From NCBI GenBank assembly GCA_963724195.1, contig CAVRTQ010000032.1:74158-138157 (forward strand): DNA of 64,000 nt. Direction: 5' to 3'. Every line of letters starts with the position of its first letter. The stretch's first letter is position 1. Both the position numbers and the translations under genes were made by a program. This DNA comes from Solirubrobacter sp963724195. Its GTDB lineage: Bacteria > Actinomycetota > Thermoleophilia > Solirubrobacterales > Solirubrobacteraceae. Below, piece by piece: positions 45,293 to 52,787 of this stretch. The notes under the pieces are model-generated. The model was not told the origin of the DNA. It worked only from the letters and a program-made list of their open reading frames with translations, and ran no database searches.

Positions 45293-46375
45293 TCAGACCC
45301 TCCTGGCCCGGGACAGTACCGCCCAGCCCAGCAGACCGGCCAGCAGGGACCCGGCGAAGATCCCGACCTTGGCCTGCTCGACGAGCACCGGATCGTCGAA
45401 CGCGAGGTCAGCGATGAACAGGGACACGGTGAAGCCGATGCCGGCCGCCGCGGCCACGCCGAACAGCTGCGCGCGGGGCATGCCTTCCGGGAGCGTGCCG
45501 CCCCCGCGCAGCGCGGCGAGCGTCGCCGCGCTCACGCCGAGCAGCTTGCCCAGCACCAGGCCGGCGACGATCGCCCAGGTCAGCCTGCTGGAGAGCGCAT
45601 CATCGAGCACGCCGCCGCCGAGCGCGATGCCGGCATTGGCGAGCGCGAACAGCGGGACGACCACGAACGCGCTCCACGGGTGCAGGCGATGCTCGACACC
45701 CTCGCCCATCGCCACCGGCAGCAGGAGTCCGACCGCGACGCCGGCGATCGTGGCGTGCACGCCCGACTCGTGCACGGCGATCCAGAGCACGATCCCGAGC
45801 GGCACCCACAGCCGCGGGAAGAACTTGATCGCCACCAAGAGCGCCGCCGCGGCCAGCAGCCACAGCAGCGACACGGCCTCGGCGTAGAAGATCGCGATGA
45901 TCGCGATGGCGATGATGTCGTCGACGATCGCGACGGCGAGCAGGAACACGCGCGTGCCGTCGCTCACCCGGTCGCCGAGCAGCGCGACCAGCCCGACCGC
46001 GAACGCGATGTCCGTGGCGCACGCGATCGCCCAGCCCTCCGCGCCGTCGCCGCCGGCGACGATCGCGACGAAGATGACGATCGGCGCGACCACGCCGCCG
46101 ACCGCCGCGAGGGCCGGCAGCGCCGCGGTGCGCGCGTTCTGCAGGCGGCCATCGACGACCTCGCGCTTGATCTCGAGCCCGACGACGAGGAAGAACACGG
46201 CCATCAGCGCGTCGTTGACCCAGTGGTGCAGGTCGAGCGGGCCGAGCTCGGTGTGCCAGAAGCCGTCGTAGTCGAGGCCGACGTTGGCCCAGATGAGCGC
46301 GACGATCGTGGCGACCAGGATCGCGAGGCCGCCCGCGGCCTCGTCGTGGAGGAACTCGCGAATGCGGTCGTTCAC
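45293..46375 (-). CDS. nhaA: Na+/H+ antiporter NhaA
   Basis: A 360-residue antiporter with about twelve helices. The ion-binding pair is within GWAIACATDIAFAVGLVALL (shown here as ATDIAFAVGLVALL) and VAIVDDIIAIAIIAIFY; the two Asp in DD are typical. HHWVNDALMAVFFLVVGLEI is the hallmark N-terminal stretch. GIGFTVSLFIADLAF is near the end. It exchanges sodium for protons at alkaline pH. GTG 46375 overlaps the stop of the CBS protein gene (GTGA). Frame intact. Confidence 0.94.
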   Translation of the reverse strand: MNDRIREFLHDEAAGGLAILVATIVALIWANVGLDYDGFWHTELGPLDLHHWVNDALMAVFFLVVGLEIKREVVDGRLQNARTAALPALAAVGGVVAPIVIFVAIVAGGDGAEGWAIACATDIAFAVGLVALLGDRVSDGTRVFLLAVAIVDDIIAIAIIAIFYAEAVSLLWLLAAAALLVAIKFFPRLWVPLGIVLWIAVHESGVHATIAGVAVGLLLPVAMGEGVEHRLHPWSAFVVVPLFALANAGIALGGGVLDDALSSRLTWAIVAGLVLGKLLGVSAATLAALRGGGTLPEGMPRAQLFGVAAAAGIGFTVSLFIADLAFDDPVLVEQAKVGIFAGSLLAGLLGWAVLSRARRV

Positions 46376-46804
46376 GGAGCGGCCAGGAAGCGTTCCGCGA
46401 GGTCCCGAAAGAAGCCGTGCCGCGCGATCACGCCGACCACCTTGCCGTCGTCGACCACCGGGCACGATCAGCACGCGGTGGTGGAGGAAGATCTCGGCCA
46501 CCTGCAGCTCGGAGTGGTCGGAGCCGACTTCCACGTGCTCGGTGTTCATGTGCTTGCCCACGGCCTCGAACCGGCAGGCGTTGCGCTTCTCCAGCGCCGC
46601 GTCGAGCGAACCGCGCAGGAACGCGGCGCCCTTGAGCTGGCCCACATAGCCCGGGAACAGCGCCGTGACGAACTCGCGCTCGCCGAACACACCCTTGAAG
46701 CGCTCGCGGTCATCCACCACCGGCAGCGCAGGCAGGTCCAGCTCGACCAAGCGGCGCACGGCCACCTCGAGCGTGTCGTCGATGTGCAGGACCTCAGTGC
46801 TCAT
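46372..46804 (-). CDS. CBS-pair protein, one frame break
   Basis: About 143 residues made of two CBS motifs: LEVAVRRLVELDLPALPVVD and LQVAEIFLHHRVLIVPVVDD (the latter after repair). One extra G near 46461 breaks the frame before KVVGVIARHGFFRDLAERF. CBS pairs bind adenine nucleotides or act as energy/ionic sensors and often regulate transporters. Placed between two transporter genes with four-base overlaps on both sides, it probably modulates one of them; this is inferred from position. Confidence 0.85.
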
Positions 46805-48045
46805 GCGTACCTCAGCATCACGTAGCCGGTGGCGAAGATCAACGAGACGAGCGTCACCGGGAGCCCGTAGCGCAGGAAGAACAGGAAGCCGATCGGGTGG
46901 CCCGCCCGCGCCGCCATGCCAGAGGCGGCGACGTTGCACGCCGCTGCGACGATCGTCGCGTTGCCGCCGAAGCACGCCCCGAGGGCGAGCGCCCACCAGT
47001 ACGCGTCGTCGTCGGCGAGCGAGTCGACCACCGGGATCATCGCCGCCGTGAACGGGATGTTGTCCACCAGGCCCGAGCCGACCGCCGATACCCACAGGAT
47101 CCCGAGCAGCTCCGCGGTGCGGTTGCCGTCGGTGACGGACGCGATCCCGTTCGCCACCTCCTCCAGCGCGCCCGTCTCCTCCAGCGCGCCGACCATCACG
47201 AACAGGCCGATCAGGAAGAACAGCGTCAGCCATTCGATCCCGGAGACCGTGCCCGCGAGCGACTGCCGGCTCACGAGCAGCGTCACCGCGGCGCCCGCGA
47301 GCGCGACGGTCGCCGGCTCCAGGTGCAGCGGCTTGTGGATGAAGAAGACGAGGATCGTCAACACGAGGATCGGGACGGTGCGCTTGGCCTCGCCGGCGTC
47401 CTCGATCGACTTCGCGGCGTCCAGGCTCATCACCCGCTCGCGCGCCTCCGGCGCGATCTGCAATCGCGACCGGAAGGCGAAGTAGAGCCCAGGGATGACC
47501 ACGGCGAGCGTGAAGATCACGATCGGCGCGAGGTTCGCGATGAACGCGCCGAACGAGAGCCCGGTGTGGCCGGCGATCAGGATGTTCGGCGGGTCACCGA
47601 TCAGCGTCGCGGTGCCGCCCAGGTTGGAGGCCACGATCTCGATCACGATCAGCGGCACCGGGTCCACGTCCAGCGCGTCGGCGAGCAGGAACGTGATCGG
47701 GACGACCAGCAGGATCGTCGTGACGTTGTCCAGGAACGCCGACAACACCGCCGTGGTGATCGCCAGCGCGAGCACCACCGCCAGCGGCCGCCCCTTGGAG
47801 AGCTGGCCGGCGCGGATCGCGAGCCACGTGTAGACGCCGGTCGTCTCCGTGACCCGGACCATGATCATCATCCCGACGAGCAGGCCGATCGTGTTGAAGT
47901 CGACCGCCTCGATCGCCTGCTCCTGGCTGAGCGTGCCGGCGAGGACGACGAGCGTCGCGCCCAGCAGGGCGATCTTCGTGCGGTCGACGCGCTCAGACGC
48001 GATCAGCGCAAGGGCGACGACGAAGACGGCGATGGCGAAGGCCAC
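46801..48045 (-). CDS. ArsB/NhaD-type ion permease
   Basis: A 414-residue membrane protein with about eleven helices of the ion-transporter (IT) superfamily. Hallmarks are LSAFLDNVTTILLVVPITFL and SNLGGTATLIGDPPNILIAG in the first half. Matching SGLVDNIPFTAAMIPVV and ACFGGNATIVAAACNV appear in the second. These repeated motifs form the substrate site. Family members transport sodium, arsenite or organic anions; grouping with nhaA makes sodium or proton exchange the best guess. GTG 48045 is preceded by an AGGTGAT ribosome site. Confidence 0.88.
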   Translation of the reverse strand: MAFAIAVFVVALALIASERVDRTKIALLGATLVVLAGTLSQEQAIEAVDFNTIGLLVGMMIMVRVTETTGVYTWLAIRAGQLSKGRPLAVVLALAITTAVLSAFLDNVTTILLVVPITFLLADALDVDPVPLIVIEIVASNLGGTATLIGDPPNILIAGHTGLSFGAFIANLAPIVIFTLAVVIPGLYFAFRSRLQIAPEARERVMSLDAAKSIEDAGEAKRTVPILVLTILVFFIHKPLHLEPATVALAGAAVTLLVSRQSLAGTVSGIEWLTLFFLIGLFVMVGALEETGALEEVANGIASVTDGNRTAELLGILWVSAVGSGLVDNIPFTAAMIPVVDSLADDDAYWWALALGACFGGNATIVAAACNVAASGMAARAGHPIGFLFFLRYGLPVTLVSLIFATGYVMLRYA

Positions 48046-48057
48046 AGGAAGATCACC

Positions 48058-48450
48058 TCAGGGGTCGGCGTACGAAACCGCCGACCAGGCTTCCCGGCAC
48101 ACCGCCGTCCAGCCTACTAGCGCGAGAATTCGCGTCAGCGAATCTCGACAGCTGATCGCTCGCGCCGCGCCAGCGGCCGTAGCGATAGCCGTGAACGCGG
48201 CCTGCTCCTGCGCCGTCGGGAACGCCCAGCCGACCTGGCGACGGCGCTCCTGGCGGAAGACGAAGCGCAACTGCGTCGGCGGCCGCAGCCCGTCGGGGTG
48301 GTCGGGCCGGTAGGTCGGGCAGGCCTCGTCGAGGTTCAACGCACACAGGCCGTTGCGGGCGAAGAAGCAGTCCTCGCACGTCACCTTCTTCGACCTCTTG
48401 GCGCGTTGTGGCGCGGCGACGGCTGACACCCGGAAGGACCCCTCGTTCAC
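48058..48450 (-). CDS. cysteine-rich small protein, function unknown
   Basis: A 130-residue basic protein starting at GTG 48450. A cluster CEDCFFARNGLCALN then EACPTYRPDHP could bind a metal or iron-sulfur cluster (four cysteines in ~25 residues). The C-terminal half shows a helical Ala-rich stretch (QAAFTAIATAAGAARAI). No homologue is recognised with confidence. It lies 12 bases upstream of the permease gene and may share its promoter. Confidence 0.6.
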   Translation of the reverse strand: MNEGSFRVSAVAAPQRAKRSKKVTCEDCFFARNGLCALNLDEACPTYRPDHPDGLRPPTQLRFVFRQERRRQVGWAFPTAQEQAAFTAIATAAGAARAISCRDSLTRILALVGWTAVCREAWSAVSYADP

Positions 48451-48588
48451 GACTCGGTCACAGGACGTGGCCGATCAAAGCGGAGCCGCCCGGGTGCTGC
48501 AAGTCCTCCCCGAGCGCCACTTCCGCAAAACGCAGGTATTCCGTGAAGACCCCGCAAATACGGGGTAAAAGCCACTTTTCTGCCCCAC

Positions 48589-48610
48589 TTGCGGGAAGAG
48601 CACCCCGCAA
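48589..48610. promoter_or_regulatory. TTGCGGG-N8-CCCGCAA inverted repeat upstream of an NAD(P)-binding gene
   Basis: Seven-base inverted arms spaced by eight bases, 36 bases before ATG 48647. Another CCCCG-CAAATA-CGGGG repeat lies at 48550-48565. The spacing suits a dimeric regulator. The 197-base intergenic stretch 48451-48646 holds nothing else recognisable. Confidence 0.45.
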
Positions 48611-48646
48611 CCTGCGCGCTTTTCGCGGCGTGTCACGCTTGAGGGA

Positions 48647-49570
48647 ATGGGCGACGGCTTGCAGACCCTGGTAACCGGCGTGTCCGGCTACGTCGGCGCG
48701 GAGCTCGTTCCGCGCCTGATCCGCGACGGACACAGCGTGCGCGGCTTCGCGCGCTCGGCGGACCGGGTGCGAGCGGCGGGCGTCGAGCTCGACGATCTCG
48801 TGCTCGGTGACGCGACCAGCGGCGAAGGGCTCGAGCGCGCGCTCGACGGCATCGAGGTCGCCTACTACCTGATCCACTCGATGGAGGGCGTCGCCGGCAC
48901 GTTCGTGGACACCGAACGCGTCCAGGCGCAACGGTTCGCCGAGGCGGCGGCGAACGCCGGCGTGCAGCGGATCGTCTATCTGGGCGGGCTGAGCCCGCAC
49001 GACGGGTCGATGTCGCGCCACCTCGCGTCGCGCCTCGCGGTCGAGCAGGCGCTGCTGGACGCCGTGCCGGAGTCGGTGGCGCTGCGGGCCTCGATCGTGA
49101 TCGCCGCCCGCTCGCGCTCGTTCCGGTTCCTCGTGCGGTTGATCGAGCGCCTGCCCGTGCTCGCCCTGCCGGCGTGGCGCTCCAATCGCACGCAACCGAT
49201 CGACGGGCGCGACGTGCTGGAGTTCCTGTCCGCCGCCGCGACGGTGGCCCCGAGACACGCCGGCCGTGCGTGGGACGTGGGCGGACCGGACACCATGAGC
49301 TACCAGGACATGCTGCGCCGTATCGCTGACGTCATGATGATCGACCGCCCTTCCGTGTCGCTCGGGTTCAACCTCACACCGGTCGCGTCCGTGGTGGCCG
49401 CGGCGGTGGCGGGTGAGGACCCCGGGTTTATCGAACCGTTGATGGAATCACTGGAACACGACCTGCTCCCCCGCGATGACGGCGCCGCCGCAGCGTTCGG
49501 GGTGCGCCTGCACCGCTTCGAGCCGGCGGTGGAACGAGCGTTGCGCGACATGGAGGGGCAACACCGATGA
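48647..49570 (+). CDS. NAD(P)-binding protein (atypical SDR)
   Basis: A 307-residue protein with a glycine-rich nucleotide site TLVTGVSGYVGAELVPRL at residue 7. AYYLIHSMEG follows, then QRIVYLGGLSP and AVEQALLDAVPESVALR. These stretches resemble the YwnB/NAD(P)H-binding and complex I assembly-type SDRs. No YxxxK motif is obvious, so catalysis is uncertain. It overlaps the next gene (ATGA), an SRPBCC lipid-binding-type protein. Together they may act on a hydrophobic metabolite. Confidence 0.85.
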   Translation: MGDGLQTLVTGVSGYVGAELVPRLIRDGHSVRGFARSADRVRAAGVELDDLVLGDATSGEGLERALDGIEVAYYLIHSMEGVAGTFVDTERVQAQRFAEAAANAGVQRIVYLGGLSPHDGSMSRHLASRLAVEQALLDAVPESVALRASIVIAARSRSFRFLVRLIERLPVLALPAWRSNRTQPIDGRDVLEFLSAAATVAPRHAGRAWDVGGPDTMSYQDMLRRIADVMMIDRPSVSLGFNLTPVASVVAAAVAGEDPGFIEPLMESLEHDLLPRDDGAAAAFGVRLHRFEPAVERALRDMEGQHR

Positions 49571-50010
49571 CCGTGGTACGCGCCAACATCGACATCGACG
49601 CTCCACCGGACGCGGTGTATGAGGTGATGCTCGACCCGAAGCGGTTGAGCGAGTGGGTGACGATTCACCGCAAGATCAATCGAGCGGATTCCGGTGAACC
49701 GCAGATGGGCTTCGAGATGGACCAGACGTTGTGCCTGCGTCACGCGAACTTCAAGGTGCACTGGACGCTCACCGAAGCCGACCCTCCGCACGCCGCCACA
49801 TGGGAAGGGCGCGGACCCGCCGGTTCGTACGCCCGAACCGCGTACCGCCTCACGGCTAAAGGTGACGGCACTCACTTCGAGTACGAGAACGAGTTCAAAG
49901 CTCCCGGCGGATTCCTCGGTGCGGCGGCCAGTCGTGTGGTGGTGGGCGGCGTGCCCCAGCGTGAGGCGACCCAGTCCTTGAAACGACTCAAAGCACTGCT
50001 GGAAAGCTGA
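49567..50010 (+). CDS. SRPBCC-fold protein (polyketide cyclase/lipid-binding type)
   Basis: A 147-residue START/Bet v1-like protein. The N-terminal strand ANIDIDAPPDAVYEVMLDPK and the C-terminal helix (PQREATQSLKRLKALLES) frame a hydrophobic pocket; HWTLTEADPPHAATWEG and GTHFEYENEFKAPGG are typical. Such proteins bind or cyclise hydrophobic ligands. ATG 49567 overlaps the upstream SDR stop. No reaction can be named. Confidence 0.82.
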   Translation: MTVVRANIDIDAPPDAVYEVMLDPKRLSEWVTIHRKINRADSGEPQMGFEMDQTLCLRHANFKVHWTLTEADPPHAATWEGRGPAGSYARTAYRLTAKGDGTHFEYENEFKAPGGFLGAAASRVVVGGVPQREATQSLKRLKALLES

Positions 50011-50043
50011 CCCGCAACACATTGCCCACAACCGGCGGTGCAA

Positions 50044-50056
50044 TGTGATAATCACA
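50044..50056. promoter_or_regulatory. TGTGAT-A-ATCACA palindrome over a likely -10 region
   Basis: A perfect 13-base palindrome that includes GATAAT (50047-50052), a plausible -10 element. TTGCCC at 50022 is a possible -35 box, 19 bases upstream. The start ATG 50062 lies ten bases after GATAAT, so the message may have little or no leader. Binding here would block transcription; autoregulation is inferred. Confidence 0.5.
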
Positions 50057-50061
50057 CTGGT

Positions 50062-50478
50062 ATGGCGGACTTTCTCGACGAGAAGCGCAAAGAGATTCAG
50101 GCGCGCCTGAAGGAGCTCAAGCCCTACGTCGAGGAGTACGAACTGCTCCAGGCCGCGGACAGCGCCCTCAGTGGCATCGGCAACGGCGCGAGCAGCACGC
50201 CGCGGGCCTCCAGCGCCACCCCCACGCGCCGCAGTCCCAAACGCGCGGCCGGCGGTGGCAGCGGCGCCCGGCGCGGGCGCCCCAAGGGCGGCGGAACGCG
50301 CTCCGCGCAGGCGCTGGACCTCGTGAAGGAGCGCCCGGGCATCACCATCCCCGAGCTCGCGGAAGCGATGGGGATTCAGCAGAACTACCTCTACCGCGTG
50401 ATGCCCGGCCTCGCCGAGGAGGGCAAGGTCACCAAGTCCGGCCGCGGCTGGCACATCCGCGAGAGCGTGGCGGGTTAA
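50062..50478 (+). CDS. small DNA-binding protein: coiled coil, AT-hook-like linker, winged helix
   Basis: A 138-residue protein. The N-terminal ~35 residues form a coiled coil (FLDEKRKEIQARLKELKPY). A Ser/Thr/Pro/Arg-rich linker contains ARRGRPKGGG, an AT-hook-like motif. The C-terminal ~55 residues are a winged helix: RSAQALDLVKERPGITIPEL then EAMGIQQNYLYRVMPGLAEEG (within limits). The overall plan resembles actinobacterial nucleoid-associated proteins. A palindrome over its promoter suggests self-control. Ends in a long perfect hairpin. Confidence 0.75.
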   Translation: MADFLDEKRKEIQARLKELKPYVEEYELLQAADSALSGIGNGASSTPRASSATPTRRSPKRAAGGGSGARRGRPKGGGTRSAQALDLVKERPGITIPELAEAMGIQQNYLYRVMPGLAEEGKVTKSGRGWHIRESVAG

Positions 50479-50483
50479 TTACG

Positions 50484-50518
50484 GGTAGTGAGTCCCCGCG
50501 ATGCGGGGACTCACTACC
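50484..50518. terminator. 16-base-pair perfect hairpin between convergent genes
   Basis: Arms GGTAGTGAGTCCCCGC and GCGGGGACTCACTACC are separated by GAT. It lies between the winged-helix gene and mdh, which converge. There is no T-run on either side. Its length and perfection also fit a dispersed palindromic repeat. Confidence 0.6.
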
Positions 50519-50545
50519 ACGCTGGTCTGTGTTCCTGAAGACGCT

Positions 50546-51529
50546 CTAGCTGACGAGGCCGAGCTTGGCGACGGCCTCGCGCTCCTCCTGGAGCTCGGCG
50601 ACCGTCTTGTCGATGCGCGCCTGCGAGAACTCGGGGACGTCGAGGCCCTCGACGATCGTGTACTCGCCACCGGACGTGGTGACCGGGAAGGAGCTGATGA
50701 TCCCCTCCGGGACGCCGTAGGCCCCCGTCGACGGCACGGCCATCGACACCCACTCACCCTCGGGCGTGCCGTTGACCCAGTCGTGGACGTGGTCGATCGC
50801 GGCCGCGGCGGCCGAGGCGGCGGAGGAAGCGCCACGCGCCTCGATGATCTCCGCGCCGCGCTTGCCCACGCGCGGGATGTACTCGTCGGCGACCCAACGT
50901 TCGTCGTTCACCACATCCCAAGCGCGTTGGCCCTTGACCTTGGCGTTGAACAGGTCGGGGTACATCGACGGCGAGTGGTTGCCCCAGATCGCCATGTTGG
51001 TGATGTCGGAGACGGCGGCGCCGGTCTTCTGCGCGAGCTGGGCGATCGCGCGGTTGTGGTCCAGGCGCGTCATCGCGGTGAAGCGCTCCTTGGGCACGCC
51101 GTCCGCGTTGGACGCCGCGATCAGCGCGTTCGTGTTCGCCGGGTTGCCGACGACGAGGACCTTGATGTCGTCCGCGGCGCCCGCGGCGATCGCTTCACCC
51201 TGCGGCTTGAAGATGCCGCCGTTGGCCTCGAGGAGGTCGGCGCGCTCCATGCCCTTCGTGCGCGGGCGCGCGCCGACGAGCAGCGCGATGTTCGTGCCGG
51301 CGAACGCCTGCTGGGCGTCGTCGTAGATGTCGATCCCGGCGAGCAGCGGGAACGCGGAGTCGAACAGCTCGAGCGCGGTGCCCTCCGCGGCCTTGACGGC
51401 CTGGGGGATCTCGAGGAGCTTCAGGTGGACGGGCTTGTCAGGGCCGAGCAGCTGACCGGAGGCGATCCGGAAGAGCAGCGCGTAGCCGATCTGCCCGGCC
51501 GCTCCGGTGACGGTGACGGTGGTGGCCAT
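50546..51529 (-). CDS. mdh: malate dehydrogenase
   Basis: A 327-residue NAD-dependent malate dehydrogenase of the actinobacterial/cytosolic type. Cofactor loop VTGAAGQIGYALLFRIASG, substrate arginines in GARPRTKGMERADLL and TRLDHNRAIAQL, catalytic His in AIWGNHSPSMYPDL. It oxidises malate to oxaloacetate in the TCA cycle. Start ATG 51529 (MATTVTVTGA). Close to the sdh genes at 52.8-56.5 kb but transcribed the other way. Frame intact. Confidence 0.95.
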   Translation of the reverse strand: MATTVTVTGAAGQIGYALLFRIASGQLLGPDKPVHLKLLEIPQAVKAAEGTALELFDSAFPLLAGIDIYDDAQQAFAGTNIALLVGARPRTKGMERADLLEANGGIFKPQGEAIAAGAADDIKVLVVGNPANTNALIAASNADGVPKERFTAMTRLDHNRAIAQLAQKTGAAVSDITNMAIWGNHSPSMYPDLFNAKVKGQRAWDVVNDERWVADEYIPRVGKRGAEIIEARGASSAASAAAAAIDHVHDWVNGTPEGEWVSMAVPSTGAYGVPEGIISSFPVTTSGGEYTIVEGLDVPEFSQARIDKTVAELQEEREAVAKLGLVS

Positions 51530-51594
51530 TCGCGACAGGCTACGAAGTCCTGGCCATGCAGCGTGCAGGATCCGCCTGTCAACATTCATGAGAC

Positions 51595-52746
51595 GTGTTC
51601 GGCGGCGGCTCTTCCCTCCAGCTCTTCAAGCTCTTCGGCTTCCGCGTCGGCGTCCACTACTCGTGGTTCGCGATCCTCTTTTTGTGGATTCTGCTGCTGC
51701 GTGAGCGGTTCGAGGAAGCGATCGTCGGCAGCGTCTCCGGGTTCGTCCCGGCGGTCATCTCCGCGTTCCTGTTCTTCGGCTCGATCGTGCTCCACGAGCT
51801 CGGCCACGCGCTCGCCGCGCGCCGCGAAGGCATCGGCGTCGGCGGCATCGACCTGTTCTTCTTCGGCGGCTTCATGCGCGCCGACCGCGACAGTGAGACC
51901 GCCGGCGAGGAGTTCCGTGTCGCCGCCGCCGGCCCCGCCGTCACGCTCGTGCTCTCGATCCTGTTCCTCGGCGTCGGCGCCGCGCTCAGCGGCGATCAAC
52001 TCCTGCACGCGGCGACGTTCGACTTCGCGTCGGGCACGACGCTCGAGGTCCTGATCGCCTTCACGGGCCTCTCGAACGCACTGCTGTTCGTGCTGAACAT
52101 GATCCCGGCGTTCCCACTCGACGGCGGCCGGATCGCGCGCGCCTTCGTGTGGGCCGTCAGCGGCAACCGCCACGCCGCGACGAAGATCTCCGCCTACCTC
52201 GGCCAGGCGTTCGCCGCGCTGATGATCGTCTACGGCATCTACGTGATCGCCGTCGGCCGCGACCAGTGGGGCCTGTGGTACATCGTGCTGGGCTGGATGC
52301 TCGGCGGGTCCGCGCGCGCCGCGGTCGCCCAGAGCAACTTCGTCACGCGTCTGGAGGGCATCACGGCCGGCGACATCATGGACGCCGAGCCGGTGACGAT
52401 CCCGGCGGAGATCCCGACCGAGCGCGCCTACGACGAGTATTTCCTGCGTTACCAGGGCTGGCCGTGGTTCGCGGTCACCGAGAGCGACGGCACGTTCGTC
52501 GGGCTCGCGCACCGCGCCGCCGTCGAGCACGCCGCGCTGCACGGGGACGGCAGCGTCGCGGTCCGCAGCCACGTCGCCGACTCCGCGCAGGTCCGCACGG
52601 ACACGCCGCTGGAGGCGCTGGTCACGTCCGAGCCGCTGCGCCGGCTCGGCGCGCTGATGGCCGTGGACGCCGACGGCCACCTGCGCGGCGTCGTGACGAT
52701 GGACCAAGTGTCACGCGCCCTACAAGCGCGCCTGCAGCCCTCGTAA
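51595..52746 (+). CDS. site-2 protease-like M50 metallopeptidase with CBS domains
   Basis: A 383-residue intramembrane protease. Zinc-binding IVLHELGHALAARREG, third ligand in NMIPAFPLDGGRIARAF, with six hydrophobic helices. The last ~130 residues are a CBS pair (GITAGDIMDAEPVTIPAEIP, LRRLGALMAVDADGHLRGVV). This is the Rip3/SpoIVFB type; it probably cleaves a membrane-bound anti-sigma or transcription factor, under nucleotide control of the CBS domains. Start GTG 51595. Divergent from mdh across about 65 bases. Substrate unknown. Confidence 0.9.
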   Translation: MFGGGSSLQLFKLFGFRVGVHYSWFAILFLWILLLRERFEEAIVGSVSGFVPAVISAFLFFGSIVLHELGHALAARREGIGVGGIDLFFFGGFMRADRDSETAGEEFRVAAAGPAVTLVLSILFLGVGAALSGDQLLHAATFDFASGTTLEVLIAFTGLSNALLFVLNMIPAFPLDGGRIARAFVWAVSGNRHAATKISAYLGQAFAALMIVYGIYVIAVGRDQWGLWYIVLGWMLGGSARAAVAQSNFVTRLEGITAGDIMDAEPVTIPAEIPTERAYDEYFLRYQGWPWFAVTESDGTFVGLAHRAAVEHAALHGDGSVAVRSHVADSAQVRTDTPLEALVTSEPLRRLGALMAVDADGHLRGVVTMDQVSRALQARLQPS

Positions 52747-52787
52747 CGAACGTCTCTTTAGCCCGGCGCGCCGTATAAGGTGCGGCA

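Noticed and set aside
48451..48646. CRISPR-like repeats in the CCCGCAA-rich gap
   Set aside because: Half-sites are irregularly spaced, inverted and only seven bases long; no cas genes are present.
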